Source: Paramoeba atlantica (lineage: Eukaryota; Discosea). Taken from it: 64,000 nucleotides of DNA. The notes beneath the pieces are model-generated. The model had not been told where the DNA came from and searched no databases. It saw only the letters and a program-made list of their open reading frames with translations. Shown here one piece after another: positions 10,931 through 20,895 of this stretch. Location: NCBI GenBank assembly GCA_977017575.1, contig CDRNVI010000190.1:62001-126000 (forward strand), given 5' to 3'. Made by a program: the position numbers and the translations under genes. Numbering within the stretch: position 1 is the stretch's first letter; every line of letters starts with the position of its first letter.

Positions 10931-11555
10931 TTAGGGCTTAGAGTGGACCATCATTTTGACGAACTCATCATAGTTGATTTGACCATCACCGTCAACATCT
11001 GCTTCTCGGATCATCTCATCGACCTCTTCGTCAGTCAACTTCTCTCCCAAGTTGGTCATAACGTGTCTCAACTCAGCAGCAGAAATGTAACCGTTTCCGT
11101 CTTTGTCGAAAACCTTGAAAGCTTCCTTAATCTCTTCTTCGCTTTCATTGTCCTTCATTTTCTTTGCCATCATGGCCAAAAACTCGGGGAAATCAATTGT
11201 TCCACTTCCGTCAGCATCAACTTCGTTGATCATCTCACGAAGCTCAGCCTCAGTTGGGTTTTGTCCAAGAGATCGCATGACAGTACCAAGCTCCTTTGTA
11301 GTGATGTTACCATCTCCATCTTTGTCGAACAAGGAGAAAGCTTCCTTGAATTCACCGACTTGTTCCTCAGACAGATGATCAACCTTTTGTTTTTGCCAGA
11401 GAGTCAACAAAACAGTAATAACTCAATCAAAAAAAAGGAAAAAACAAACAAAGAAAAAAACACCAACACAACAGAGAAAAAGAAAAAGAAAAAGAGAGAC
11501 ACAAAGATCCTCTCATTCAAAGAGAGGAAGAAGAAAAGGAGAAATCTCAAACCAT
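10931..11555 (-). CDS. CALM: Calmodulin
   Basis: The main exon (10931-11383) encodes four EF hands with canonical loops ([48 protein letters not shown]) and near-perfect calmodulin sequence, ending KMMVHSKP, slightly longer than the usual 149 residues. The exon opens with VDHLSEEQ and no Met. A start codon is found at 11555-11553, followed directly by a GT donor, so exon 1 appears to contribute just ATG. This gives M-V-D-H-L, aligning with M-A-D-Q-L of other calmodulins. An intron immediately after the ATG is also known in animal calmodulin genes. It is the cytosolic and nuclear Ca2+ sensor. The gene is divergent from the gene at 11901. Confidence 0.95.
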
Positions 11556-11900
11556 GTTTGTGTTTTTTGGTGTGTGGGTGTGTGTTTTGCAAGAAAAAGT
11601 CGTTCCCCGTTGATCGCTCACGTCACCAAAAAGTCCATAATGGGGCTGTTTTGGATTGGCCAATTGTGGTGCTTTTTTTCGCTTTTCAAAAAAAACTTCA
11701 ACGGTCTTTTCGATTTTTTTTTGGTGGTTTTGAATTTTTTGATTTTTGTTCTTTTTTCGTATTTAAAAAATTATGATGTCGAAAAGATGAAAGTCGTTCT
11801 TTTTTTTTTGTTTTTCTTTTTTTTTTTGTTTTTTTCTTTTTGTCGGTTCGGCAAAACACAAAAGAAAAAACCAACCTCCCCTTCTCTCCCCTTCTCATTG
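11556..11900. promoter_or_regulatory. Divergent intergenic region, calmodulin and the 11901 gene
   Basis: This 345 bp lies between two divergent start codons. It contains long T runs at about 11798-11840 on the plus strand, and G+T-rich sequence next to the calmodulin ATG. No specific motif was recognised. Confidence 0.4.
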
Positions 11901-13070
11901 ATGGAAGAAGAAGAGAGTATTCAATCTGTTTCTCCTCATACAATCCATCGACAAGAGAATGTTGTTCTCTACAGATTCAAGGGAACAGAATGGGTTGACT
12001 CAGGAAGAGGAAGTTTTCTCATTCGAGCTCTCTCAATTTGTTTTCGTTGTGGTTCAGCATTGAAATTTTGTTCTCACCCAAAGGCAGATGCCTATTATCG
12101 TTGTGAGAGTTGTTCGTGGACTACGAGTGGTCTTCCAAGTCATCGATTATGGGTTGAATTGATCCAGAATTCTGGTCGAACAGTCTTTGTTGGACAGGCA
12201 ATTCCCAAGGTCACCACATTTGATGCTTGGCCTTCTCACCTGAACACAATTCGAATTCAAAAGCTCGGTGAAGTGACTTCACAAGGAAATATTTCCTCTC
12301 TCTCGACTATCGCACTTCGACCTTTGGGAAAACCTTCTTCTCCCAACGATGTCGATGTTGAACAAAAAGGAGACGAGGAAGAGGGGGAGGAGAAGGCAAG
12401 AAAACAAGATGAAGATGAAGTGATCAAAAAAGACAGTTCAAAGAATTCTTTCTTCTCCCAAGAAAGAGTTGCCTGGGAAGTGATTGACATTTTGAAACAA
12501 TACCCTGGATGTCTCAATAGGAGTCAAAATGGCAATCACATTCGAATTTTTACCCATCCACATTCTCAGTTACTTCGTTTGCGAGATGGAAATGAATGGG
12601 TTGACTCTGGATTCGGAAAATTATTGATTGATCAAACATCTTCAAAATTCTATATCAAATTTGTTCAATCTGGGACTGGTCGAATTTTATTTCATTCAAT
12701 TCTTGGAAAAAATGCCAGATTTTTGGATATGAATCAAGAACATTCTGTCCTTTTGAGTTCAATTGATTACACGAGGAAAAAGGAAGGCGAACCTTGCATT
12801 GTCGCTTTTCGACTTTCTTCGTTGCCAAAGATTCAAGAAAGCAGCGAAGATGATGAGCTCCTTCTTCTGGACCAACACCTTTCTTCTCTTTCGGTTCTCT
12901 CTTTTTTTTTTTTTTTGTTTTCTTTTTCTCTTTTTTGAAAAAAAAAATTCTTTTTTTAGATTTCAACTGATGAAATCGAGAGAAAAGTCTTTCATCGAAC
13001 CTTCTTGAGGGTTCTGAAGCGAATTCAGAAAAGTTCTGGTCTTGGACGACTGGAACCTCTTGCACAATAA
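11901..13070 (+). CDS. Unrecognised protein with two PH/RanBD-like motifs and a Cys cluster
   Basis: Two exons (11901-12893, 12960-13070), about 367 residues. Two segments share the pattern R-x-[KR]-x(2,3)-E-W-V-D-S-G-x-G-x-[FL]-L-I: residues ~27-47 (RFKGTEWVDSGRGSFLI) and ~225-245 (RLRDGNEWVDSGFGKLLI). The W-x-[DE]-x-G-x-G core is typical of the PH-like fold of RanBP1 and PP4R3/SMEK proteins, so two such folds may be present. Between the first motif and an acidic linker lies a possible Zn site (CFRCGS, then CSHP, then CESC). The middle is charged and disordered (12370-12440). There is no signal peptide or membrane segment. I do not recognise the family; a Ran- or phosphatase-adaptor role is only a guess. 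Confidence 0.6.
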
Positions 13071-13381
13071 GTAGGTGGTCGATATTTTACTTTGGAAACA
13101 CTAACAATAGAGAGGGTTCTCTCTTTTGAGATGAGCTTTCATAAATCTTCAAATCGAAATTAAAGGGGTGGATGAGATTTTCTCCCCAGGGGAGAGAGGT
13201 AACGGTAGCGGGTGTTCCCCTCTCAACTTCCAAGGGATATTGCTCTTCTGTTTCCTTTTCCCTTTGACACCACTCTCTCCATCTCGTTTTTGGGAAAGGA
13301 CAGCGGAATCGGTGAAAAGAATTAGAAAGGAAAAAAGAAAAAAAAATGAATAAAATAATTTTCTTTTCCAGACTTTTTTCA
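13071..13381. other. Convergent intergenic region
   Basis: This 311 bp lies between two convergent stops. The plus strand shows a G-rich patch around 13178-13210 and then A/G-rich sequence. No gene was seen. Confidence 0.35.
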
Positions 13382-14539
13382 TTATTTTTCTTCTCTTTCC
13401 ACTTGTTTTCTTGAATTCTGATTCCACAAACAGTAACACATATTGAAAAAGATCACTAAAGCAACGACAAAGAAAAGAACTATTTTTGTTAGTCTTTCTT
13501 CCTCCTCTCTTTCTCTCAAAACCTTTTTCCTCGCCCTCTCCTCTGCCTCATACATCCTGATCTCTGCTTCTTTCACCTTTTTTGCTGATTCCTTGTATTT
13601 CCTTTCCATATTTTTTCTCCTTTTAATTGCTTCTGTTCTACGGGTTTTCTCTTTTTTCTTTTTTTCCTTCACTTTTTTCTCTTTTTCCTTCCTTTGCTCC
13701 CTTTCTTTGTGGAGCATCATTTTTACAAATCTCTGTTCTTCTTTGAGTCCCACTTGGGTTCTGTTGTACGTGATAACAAGAAGATTATTGTACATTTTAA
13801 TTTCCTCTTCCAGCTCAGACTCCAAGAACTCTCTTGCTTCATTCGATAGCATCGAATCGTTTGGGACTGTTAAATTGTTCAGGGAAGCAGCAGCATCTAA
13901 CCTCTTTTTTGCATGTGAACACCGCTCCCTTTCGAATTTGGAAGCCAAACAAAACGCATAAAAATCATCAGCCAAGTTGGACTGACGAACAGGAAAAATA
14001 TGACGACGAATAAAGTGACTCTCGAATTTGCGAAGATGCCAACGATGATCCAATTGCCAATTGTTTGAAGCAACGAGGGGAGAATCTGCGAATTGGGAGC
14101 AAGAATCGCTTAAAGTCGATCTGTCAGCGCTTGGTAATTTCCCCCTGGCTTCCAAAAAGTCATTGAGAGAGGGGAAACATTGATAAAGTTTTTGATGAGA
14201 ATCGAAGCAAGCTCCGTTCTTTGGAGAACATGAGTGCTTCCCCCAAATCGAAAGAGTTCGAGAAACAGGTTCTTCTATTGTTATCAACGCAGGTCGACCT
14301 TTCACGTCTTTTATTGATGGCGCACAAAGATGAAAGTCACTCGCAATCTTGAAGATTCCGTGAAGACTTTTCATCAATTTGGAGCCACCAGTCCCACCAA
14401 CATGAATAAAAGTGAACTCTGAAGTTTCATCGTGGCGAGGAGGCCGTCTGAAACAAGTTTTCGAATAATTTTGAGTCCAAGAAGGCTCGAAAAAAAGAGC
14501 AAAGAGAATTATTAGCACAAAGAGAAAACGAGTTTGCAT
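13382..14539 (-). CDS. Sulfotransferase-like protein with coiled coil and C-terminal membrane anchor (paralogue 2)
   Basis: A single exon of 385 residues from the ATG at 14539, chosen because it starts a good signal sequence (MQTRFLFVLIILFALFFEPS). The catalytic-like region aligns along its whole length with the 4094-5101 protein. It has FIHVGGTGGSKL for the phosphosulfate loop and TIEEPVSRTLSIW for the 3'-phosphate motif (first Arg replaced by Glu, Ser kept), with shared blocks WQLDHRWHLRKFESHF and FPVRQSNLADDF. Unlike its paralogue it continues into a ~110-residue Lys/Glu/Arg coiled coil (13430-13740) and a C-terminal hydrophobic span (IVLFFVVALVIFFNMCYCLW) before a charged tail. It is probably a Golgi-membrane enzyme or a decayed enzyme-like scaffold. 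Confidence 0.68.
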   Translation of the reverse strand: MQTRFLFVLIILFALFFEPSWTQNYSKTCFRRPPRHDETSEFTFIHVGGTGGSKLMKSLHGIFKIASDFHLCAPSIKDVKGRPALITIEEPVSRTLSIWGKHSCSPKNGACFDSHQKLYQCFPSLNDFLEARGKLPSADRSTLSDSCSQFADSPLVASNNWQLDHRWHLRKFESHFIRRHIFPVRQSNLADDFYAFCLASKFERERCSHAKKRLDAAASLNNLTVPNDSMLSNEAREFLESELEEEIKMYNNLLVITYNRTQVGLKEEQRFVKMMLHKEREQRKEKEKKVKEKKKKEKTRRTEAIKRRKNMERKYKESAKKVKEAEIRMYEAEERARKKVLREREEEERLTKIVLFFVVALVIFFNMCYCLWNQNSRKQVEREEK

Positions 14540-14798
14540 AGGCGGTCGCAAGAGAAAAAGAGGACCGCGCCACTTTCGCCACCAAGAACCCCCAATATTT
14601 CTCTGGTCACCCACAAGGAAAAAGAAAAACTTTTTCAAAAATCAAAAAGGCGGAGGATTTTTTTCAAATATTGAAAAAACCTTGAAAAATCTTTTGAGTG
14701 TTGCAAAAAAATCGATTGAAAAAGAAAGAGTTTTTTACTTCAAAAAGTTGTTTTTTCTTTTGAATTTGTGCTTTCAAAAAGAAAGAGAGGATTGGGGA

Positions 14799-17700
14799 AT
14801 GAGAAGTGTTCTTCTTCGAAATGGTTTGAGATTGAGAAATTGTTTTTCTTCTCCACCTCTTCTCCCCTTCTCTTCTCGAAACGAAAAGAGATATCTTTCT
14901 TCTTCTCTCTTCGATGATGTTTTCGGAAAGAACCATTCTTCAAAGATGGGGAAGAAGAATCGATTTTTGAGCAAGAGTTTTGCAATGTGGAAAGAAAAAG
15001 AAGAAGAAAAATTGAGTCATGTACCACTTGTCGCTTTGATTGGAAGGCCCAATGTTGGAAAGTCTTCTCTTTTCAACAGGTTTGGTTTTTGGGTTTGGGA
15101 TTTTGTCGCAATTCTTCTTCTCTTGATTGAGAGTTTTATTCTTTATGACCTGAGAGAGAGAGAGTCTTTTCTTTCTTCTTCTCACCTTGCTTTTGATGTT
15201 CAGTTTTATTCGAGAACCCCGTGCTTTGATTAGCCCTGTTGCTGGAACAACTCGAGATAGGTTCTTTATTTTTCTTTCTCCTCTCTTTTTCCTTTTGTTC
15301 ATTAAGTGTGGGATTTATTCTTGTTTTTTTAGAGCTTATGGAGACTTGGAATGGAATGGAGAGCGAATGTCCCTTGTTGACACAGGTCTTTTTTTGAAAA
15401 AGAGAATTAAGGGGAAAAAATCTATTTTTTGAGTTTTCTATTCAACTCAGTAGAGAAACAAAAGAGAAGAAAAAAGAGTAGAGAAAAGAAGAGATTTTTT
15501 TCTTTTTTTCTCGATTGAGATGTTTGGTAAATAGGTGGAATGTTGGGAGGAAATGAATGTGAATTGTCTGTTCCAATTCATAACCAAACTCTTGTGGCAA
15601 TTGAGGTTTTTATTTCTTCTCTTATTTGATCTCTTTTTTTGTCTTGTTCAGTTTTTTTTTTTTTTTTTTTTGAATTTGGTCAATTTGTCGAAATATAAAA
15701 AATAATTGGTGTTCTATTTTTGTTTGAAAGAAAAATGAATTTGGATTTTTGTTTTTAGGAAGCTGATATTTTGGTTTTTGTTGTGGATGTCATGGATGGT
15801 TTACATCATGTTGATCGCGTTTGGATTTCTCTTTTTTTGGATTTCTCTTTTTTTTGCATTTTGGAAAAGGAGAGGAGAAAAAGAAAGAAAAAGAAGGAAG
15901 AAATAACATTTTTAATTTCCAGGAAATCGCAAAGACATTGAGAAAATATAAAGGAGAAAAAAAAGTGATTGTGGCAGTAAATAAGGTTGACAATGTTCAC
16001 CGTGTTGCACTTGCTGAGGTTCTTTCTTTTCTATCATTTTCATTTTTCCTCGCTCTCAATTTTTTTTCTCTCTCTGACCATGTTTTAATCTTCCAAAATA
16101 GGAAGCGATCTTTGAAAGATTGGGGGGGTACGAGGTTCAACAAGTATCTGCCATTCATCGAAATGGTGTTTCTGATCTGTTGGATTCTCTTGTCTTGATG
16201 GTTCTTCTTTTTGTATATTTTGTATTTCTCTTTTGTTTTTCTGATTCTCTCAAAAAAGGTTCAAAAACAAAAAGAAGAAAAAAAGAAAGAAAACATTGAA
16301 TTTGAATTTGAATCAAACGTTCTTCCAGAAGAGCCACCAAGGTCTTCTCTTTCAGGTCTCTCTTTTCTCTCTTTTCTCTCTTTTCTCTCTTTCAATCCTT
16401 CTTACTCCCATTTTAGATGTACAAATAAAAGTTGGAATTTTTGGGAAACCAAATGTTGGAAAATCAACTTTATTGAATCAATTGGTTGGGTCTTCTCGTG
16501 TCCTAGTGAATGACCTTGCTGGTACAACTCGTGATCCTGGTATTGTTTCTTTTCGTTTTTCATTTAAATATTCATTAAAAAGATTTAAAATAAGAAAGAG
16601 AAAAATAATAAGAAAGGAAAGAGGAGAGGGGAGAAGAATGCAGGTGAATTAGCGGGGCATTTTCTTAAGAAATGAAATGTCTTTTAACACATCTGCTAGA
16701 GATAAAAAAAAGTAACTTTTTAAATATGAAAGAAAGAAATAAATGTTGGACACTTTTTTTTGTCACTTTGTCACTCTTTTTGACATTTTTGATAGTGAAT
16801 GAAGAATTAATTTGGGAAGAACCTTTCAACACTGGAAAAGAATATCTCCTCTATCGAGTTCCTTCTTCTTCTTCTTCTTCTTCTTCTTCTTCTTCTTCTT
16901 CTTTACAAAAAAAGAGTGAGGAAGTGAGGGTAGAAGGAGAAGAGAGAAGTGGTGTTGATGGAGAAGATCGGGAAGATGTGGCATTGGATATTGGAGAAAC
17001 AAGAAAAGGAGAAGAGAAAGAAGATATTGGAATTCTTGAGGAGGATATTGGGGATGCAGAGAAAGAAGAGGAAGAAAGAGAGAGAGAGAAGATTATTGAG
17101 GAGGTGGTTGAAGAGGGATTTCGCCGTTTTCGGTTTACTTTGATTGATACTGGTTTTTATCTTTTTCATTTTTTCAGGATTACTTTTAAATTACTTTTCA
17201 ATCAAATTGTAAGATTTCACAAAAATTAATCTATTTTTATATTGTAGCTGGGGTTCGCCGAAGATCAAAACATAATCGAGATCTGGAACATCTCAGTACA
17301 ATGTGGGCTCTTCGTGTTTGTTTTTCTCTTTCAAAAAAGATTTTTATTTTTTGAATTTTTTCTTATTTTTTGGACAGGCAATTGAGAAATGTGATGTTGC
17401 TCTCCTTGTGCTCGATAGTCAGGGTATTTTGTCTCTTTATTTTTCTTCACTCTCTTTCAGGTGTTCTCTTTGAACTCTTTTTTATAGATGGTGGACGTTC
17501 ACAAGATGCGCATATTGCACAGTCGATTTTAGAACAAGTTTTCTTTTTTCTTTTTCTTTTTTTCTTTTGTGAAATTTATAAATGATTAAATTTCTTTTTT
17601 TTCCCTTGTTTTCTTTTCAAGTACAAGTCGTGCATCATAGTTGTCAACAAATGGGATGTTACGGGATCTGAGGGTTTAAATATCAAAAATCAAGTATCTA

Positions 17701-18832
17701 TTTGCTACACTTTCCTTTTTTTTTTTACTCGTTACTAATTGGGGAACAAAAAGAAAGAATATGAAGCTTTTTTGAGGAAAAAGTTTTCTTTTGTGGATTA
17801 TGTTGATGTTGTTTTTATCTCTGCTTTGGAGGGTTATAATGTTTCTTCTCTTCTTTCTCGTTGCATTCAGGTTTTTTATCTTTTATCTCGTTGTTTTTTT
17901 TCATTTCGATTTTATTTTTAAATCGAAGAAATGGGAAATTTTATTGCAAGAAAATTTCTGTTGGCAAGAGAAACTTGTTTTTATTTTATTGCAAGAAAAT
18001 GATGTCGAGCAACCAAACGAGTTTCAATCAAAAAACACATTTTTCGAAATCAGGCGAAATAGTTAAGTGGTAAAATTCTCGCTTAGGGTGCGAGAGGCCC
18101 GGGTTCGATTCCCGGTTTCGCCCATTTTTTTTTTTTTTTTTTGAAAATTCCAGAGTTTTGTGGAAAAGTTTTGTTTGCAAACCTGTTTCACTTTTTTGAA
18201 AGTTGTTTTCTTTCCCTTTTTTCATTTTTTTTTCATAAAGATTTTCATGAAGAGACAGCTTCGTCTTTCTTCAAGGTTTCTTTCTTTCTCTCCTCTTTCT
18301 CTTCTCGTTCAAACTCATTCGATTCAATAGGAATCTAAATGAGGTGATTCGACGAGCTCAAGATGCGCATCAATCTCCTTCAAAAGGTCTTTTTTTCTTC
18401 TTTTCCCTTGCATATGAACACAAATGAACAACTTTTGAATTTTCAATTAAATCAAGTTCAATTCAATTGAGAATTCACAAATGTAAAAATAAATAAAAAT
18501 AGGAAAAAAATCATTTAAAATTCGTTATGGAGTCCAAAGTCGGTCTTCTGTTCCGAGTTTTGTATTCTTTGTCAATCGACCTCTTGCTGTCCACTATTCA
18601 TACAAAAGGTCTTTTTTTCTTTCTTTTCTTTCTTTTTCTCTTTGTTTTTGATTTTATTTTCTTTCTTTCTTTTTCCCTCTTTAGATATCTTGAAAACACA
18701 ATCAGAAGTTATTATGGTGCCTTTGAAGGTTCTCCAATTCGCCTGTTCTTTCGTGCCTCGCGAGAGGAAAGAGAAAAGAAGAAGGGAATGGAAAGGAAAG
18801 GGAAAAAGAGAGGAAAGAGGGTTTTGAGATGA
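14799..18832 (+). CDS. Der/EngA-type double GTPase, organelle-targeted
   Basis: Nineteen exons join in frame: 14799-15079, 15204-15260, 15333-15385, 15535-15605, 15759-15818, 15923-16018, 16102-16200, 16259-16355, 16417-16539, 16796-17152, 17248-17315, 17378-17423, 17488-17537, 17622-17693, ~17753-17870, 18241-18275, 18331-18386, 18503-18608 and 18685-18832. The Arg/Ser/Leu-rich start ([18 protein letters not shown]) looks like a mitochondrial or plastid presequence. The first G domain has [20 protein letters not shown] and VNKVD. The second has [20 protein letters not shown] and VNKWD. A KH-like C-terminal domain follows ([36 protein letters not shown]). Der acts in large ribosomal subunit assembly, here presumably in an organelle. 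The second G domain carries an acidic, Ser-rich insertion of about 95 residues (16860-17130). A tRNA gene sits in the intron 17871-18240. Confidence 0.88.
18053..18123 (+). tRNA. tRNA-Pro (anticodon AGG) inside a Der intron
   Basis: A complete cloverleaf can be folded. The seven-pair acceptor stem is GGCGAAA with TTTCGCC. The anticodon stem is CTCGC/GCGAG around loop TTAGGGT, so the anticodon is AGG (Pro). The T arm is CCGGG-TTCGATT-CCCGG with a canonical B box (GGTTCGATTCC). The D arm (GTTAAGTGGTAA) contains the A-box-like AGTGG. There is no tRNA intron and CCA is not encoded. A long T run follows at once (18125-18142), the expected RNA polymerase III terminator. It lies on the same strand as the Der gene, within its 370-bp intron 17871-18240. 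Confidence 0.93.
18124..18142 (+). terminator. T-run, probable Pol III terminator of tRNA-Pro
   Basis: An unbroken T tract starts within two bases of the tRNA 3' end. It far exceeds the four T residues needed for RNA polymerase III release. Confidence 0.7.
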
Positions 18833-18869
18833 GAGACTTTTTTGGTGACTCCCCTCTTCTTTTTCTTTG

Positions 18870-19035
18870 TCTCCAATCGGAATTGATTAAAAGGACAAGA
18901 CTGAAAGAAAGGGGGTGTGTGTGGGAGTTTGGAGCTGCTTGCAATTCGGTAATCTTGCCAAGGGTTGATCAATTTTTTAAAGCAATTTTCAACAAACTCA
19001 TCTCAAACCTGCAAAAAGAGACTGAAAAGCTCATT
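18870..19035 (+). pseudogene. 3' remnant of the 19-24 kb small-protein family
   Basis: The frame reads RLKERGCVWEFGA, then PRVDQFFKAIFNKLISNLQK. It aligns with the C-terminal third of the intact copies (RLRLEERGCVWGFGAG...PKMDQFFKENLQT). No N-terminal part precedes it: the Der stop codon lies just upstream at 18830-18832. It is a truncated, diverged copy at the left edge of the array, followed by the array's usual spacer sequence. Confidence 0.7.
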
Positions 19036-19292
19036 TTTCCCCAACAAACCAACTCTCTCTTCCTCCTTTTTGAAGAAGCTTTTAATTCTTTCTGTTTTTC
19101 TCTTTCGCGGGAGGACGAAAGTTTTTTTGGCTCTTTTATTTCACCCACCTAACAGAAAACTTTCATTCTTCTTCTTCTCTTTCTTCTTCTCTGTTGTTGG
19201 GTTAAAACTCATTCTTTTGTGTCTCTGTTTGGTTTCTTGTTCTTTACCTTGCCCCTTGAAAGAAAGAGGAAGGACGAAAGAAAAAGGGGACA

Positions 19293-19505
19293 ATGGCAAA
19301 TGTTGATGAAAGAATCAAAACCAAAATTTTTGGTGATTGGTGGTTCAGTAGTAATTTGTGGAAGGTTGAATTGTGAAGGGATTCTTTTCTACCCGGTCAA
19401 TACCCTTTCTGAATTCGGTGATCTCTTTGAAGAAGCAATTGTTTCTTTTGAAAAAGATGTTGAGAGTTTTGGGGGATTGAAGGGTGGTTTTACAACCAAA
19501 AAATT
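19293..19505 (+). pseudogene. Broken copy of the small-protein family
   Basis: The copy starts ATGGCAAATGTTGATGAAAG like its neighbours, but loses frame after about 10 codons, misses the segment corresponding to the second predicted strand (LSFFFLDVISDF), and breaks off after the SFEKDVESFGG block. It then runs directly into the spacer motif shared by the array (AACGACTTTTTTGGGCTC). The C-terminal half is absent. Nucleotide identity to the 19765 copy is high, so the loss looks recent. Confidence 0.75.
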
Positions 19506-19764
19506 GGTTTTCAAAAAGAACGACTTTTTTGGGCTCTTTTTTTCGCCTTCCAAACGAAAGTTTTCTGTTTGTTCTTGTTCTTCTTTTTCTCTTTTCTCTG
19601 TTGTTGTTCTTTTCTATCTCTTTCTCGTTTTACCACTGGTGGTTCAAACTCATTTGTTTGTGTCTCCGTTTGCTCTTTTTCTCTTCTTTTTCTTGCCCCT
19701 TGAAAGTTTGAGAAAACTCAAGTGGAGGACGAAAGAAAGAGGAAGGACGAAAGAAAAAGGGACA

Positions 19765-20205
19765 ATGGCGGATGTCGATGAAAGTGAATCAAAACCAAAA
19801 ATTTTGGTGATTGGTGGTTCGAAATCAGTTTGTGGAAGGTTGAATCAGAAAAAGGGGTTGGGTTTTTTCTTTTTGGATGTGATTTCTGATTTCAGAGATT
19901 GTGAAGGGATTCTTTTCTACCCGCTCAATACCCTTTCTGGAGTAGGATCTCTCTTTGAAGAAGCAATTGTTTCTTTTGAAAAAGATGTTGAGAGTCTTGG
20001 AGGGATTGAAGGGGTGGTTGTGTATATTTGGGCTGATAAACCTGATCGAACGATGAAAGAAGAAATAGTGGAAAGGTTGAGATTGGAAGAAAGAGGATGT
20101 GTTTGGAAGTTTGGAGCTGGGTTTGATTCTGAGATTACTCCAAAGATTGATAAATTCTTTAAAGAGAATTTACAAACGATTGTCAAACCAGCAAAAAGAG
20201 ACTGA
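19765..20205 (+). CDS. Array protein A, unknown small-protein family
   Basis: A single exon of 146 residues starting MADVDESESKPKILVIGGSK. No close family is recognised with confidence. The alternation of predicted strands and helices suggests a Rossmann/P-loop-like alpha/beta fold: KILVIGG (strand), GFFFLDVISDF (strand), EGILFYP (strand), a helix (LFEEAIVSFEKDVESL), GVVVYIWAD (strand), a helix, then RGCVWKFGAG (strand). There is no intact Walker A or NAD-binding glycine pattern. A distant resemblance to the adaptin-binding p34/AAGAB pseudo-GTPase fold is possible but weak. No signal peptide or membrane span. It is one of a head-to-tail array with ~680-730 bp spacing; each copy has its own AT-rich leader, so each may be expressed separately. 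The C-terminus is LKPAKRD-like in all copies. Confidence 0.75.
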   Translation: MADVDESESKPKILVIGGSKSVCGRLNQKKGLGFFFLDVISDFRDCEGILFYPLNTLSGVGSLFEEAIVSFEKDVESLGGIEGVVVYIWADKPDRTMKEEIVERLRLEERGCVWKFGAGFDSEITPKIDKFFKENLQTIVKPAKRD

Positions 20206-20445
20206 ATTAAGAACAGAAAACAATTATTTTTTGTAAAATTGAATCTCCAACAAAAACAACAAGAACGACTTTTTTTGGCTCTTTTTTTCACCTCCCGTTC
20301 TTCTTCTTCTCTTTCTTTTTCTCTTTTCTCTGTTGTTGTTGTTCTTTCTATCTCTTTCTTGTTTTACCACTGGTGGTTAAAACTCATTCTTTTGTGTCTC
20401 TGTTTGCTCTTTTTCTTTTTCTTGCCCTTTGAGAAGAAAGAGACA

Positions 20446-20895
20446 ATGGCGGATGCCGATGAATGTGAATCAAAACCAAAAATTTTGGTGATTGGTGGTT
20501 CGAAATTAATTGTTGGAAAGTTGAAGAAGAGAGAGGGATTGAGTTTTGTCTTGACGGATGTGATTTCTGATTTCAGAGGTTGTGAAGGGATTCTTTTCTA
20601 CCCGGTCAAGACCCTTTCTCTAATGCTAGATTTCTTTGAAGAAGCAATTGTTTCTTTTGAAAAAGATGTTGAGAGTTTTGGTGGGATTGAAGGGGTGGTT
20701 GTGTATGTTTCGGTTGATGAACGTGATCGAGGGTTGAAAGAAGAAATAGTGAAAAGGTTGAGATTGAAAGAAAGAGGGTGTGTTTGGGGGTTTGGAGCTG
20801 GGGAGAATGATGAGATTATCCCAAAGATGGATCAATTCTTTAAAGAGAATTTACAAACTGTTGTTCTCAAACCAGCAAAAAGAGATGAAAAATAA
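20446..20895 (+). CDS. Array protein B, unknown small-protein family
   Basis: 149 residues, starting MADADECESKPKILVIGGSK. It differs from copy A mainly in three places: residues ~24-35 (VGKLKKREGLSF), the region after FYPVKTLS (LMLDFFEEA), and the strand/loop VVYVSVDERDRGLKEE, where A has VVYIWADKPDRTMKEE. This last block defines two subtypes in the array (VSVDERDRGL in B and D, IWADxPDRTM in A and C). The C-terminus is longer by EK. The pattern of largely synonymous plus block changes suggests a functional gene with gene conversion among neighbours. Confidence 0.75.
   Translation: MADADECESKPKILVIGGSKLIVGKLKKREGLSFVLTDVISDFRGCEGILFYPVKTLSLMLDFFEEAIVSFEKDVESFGGIEGVVVYVSVDERDRGLKEEIVKRLRLKERGCVWGFGAGENDEIIPKMDQFFKENLQTVVLKPAKRDEK

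Noticed and set aside
10943-11776. 277-codon plus-strand open frame antisense to calmodulin
   Set aside because: It mirrors a highly conserved calmodulin exon; its length follows from calmodulin codon use, and the sequence resembles nothing.
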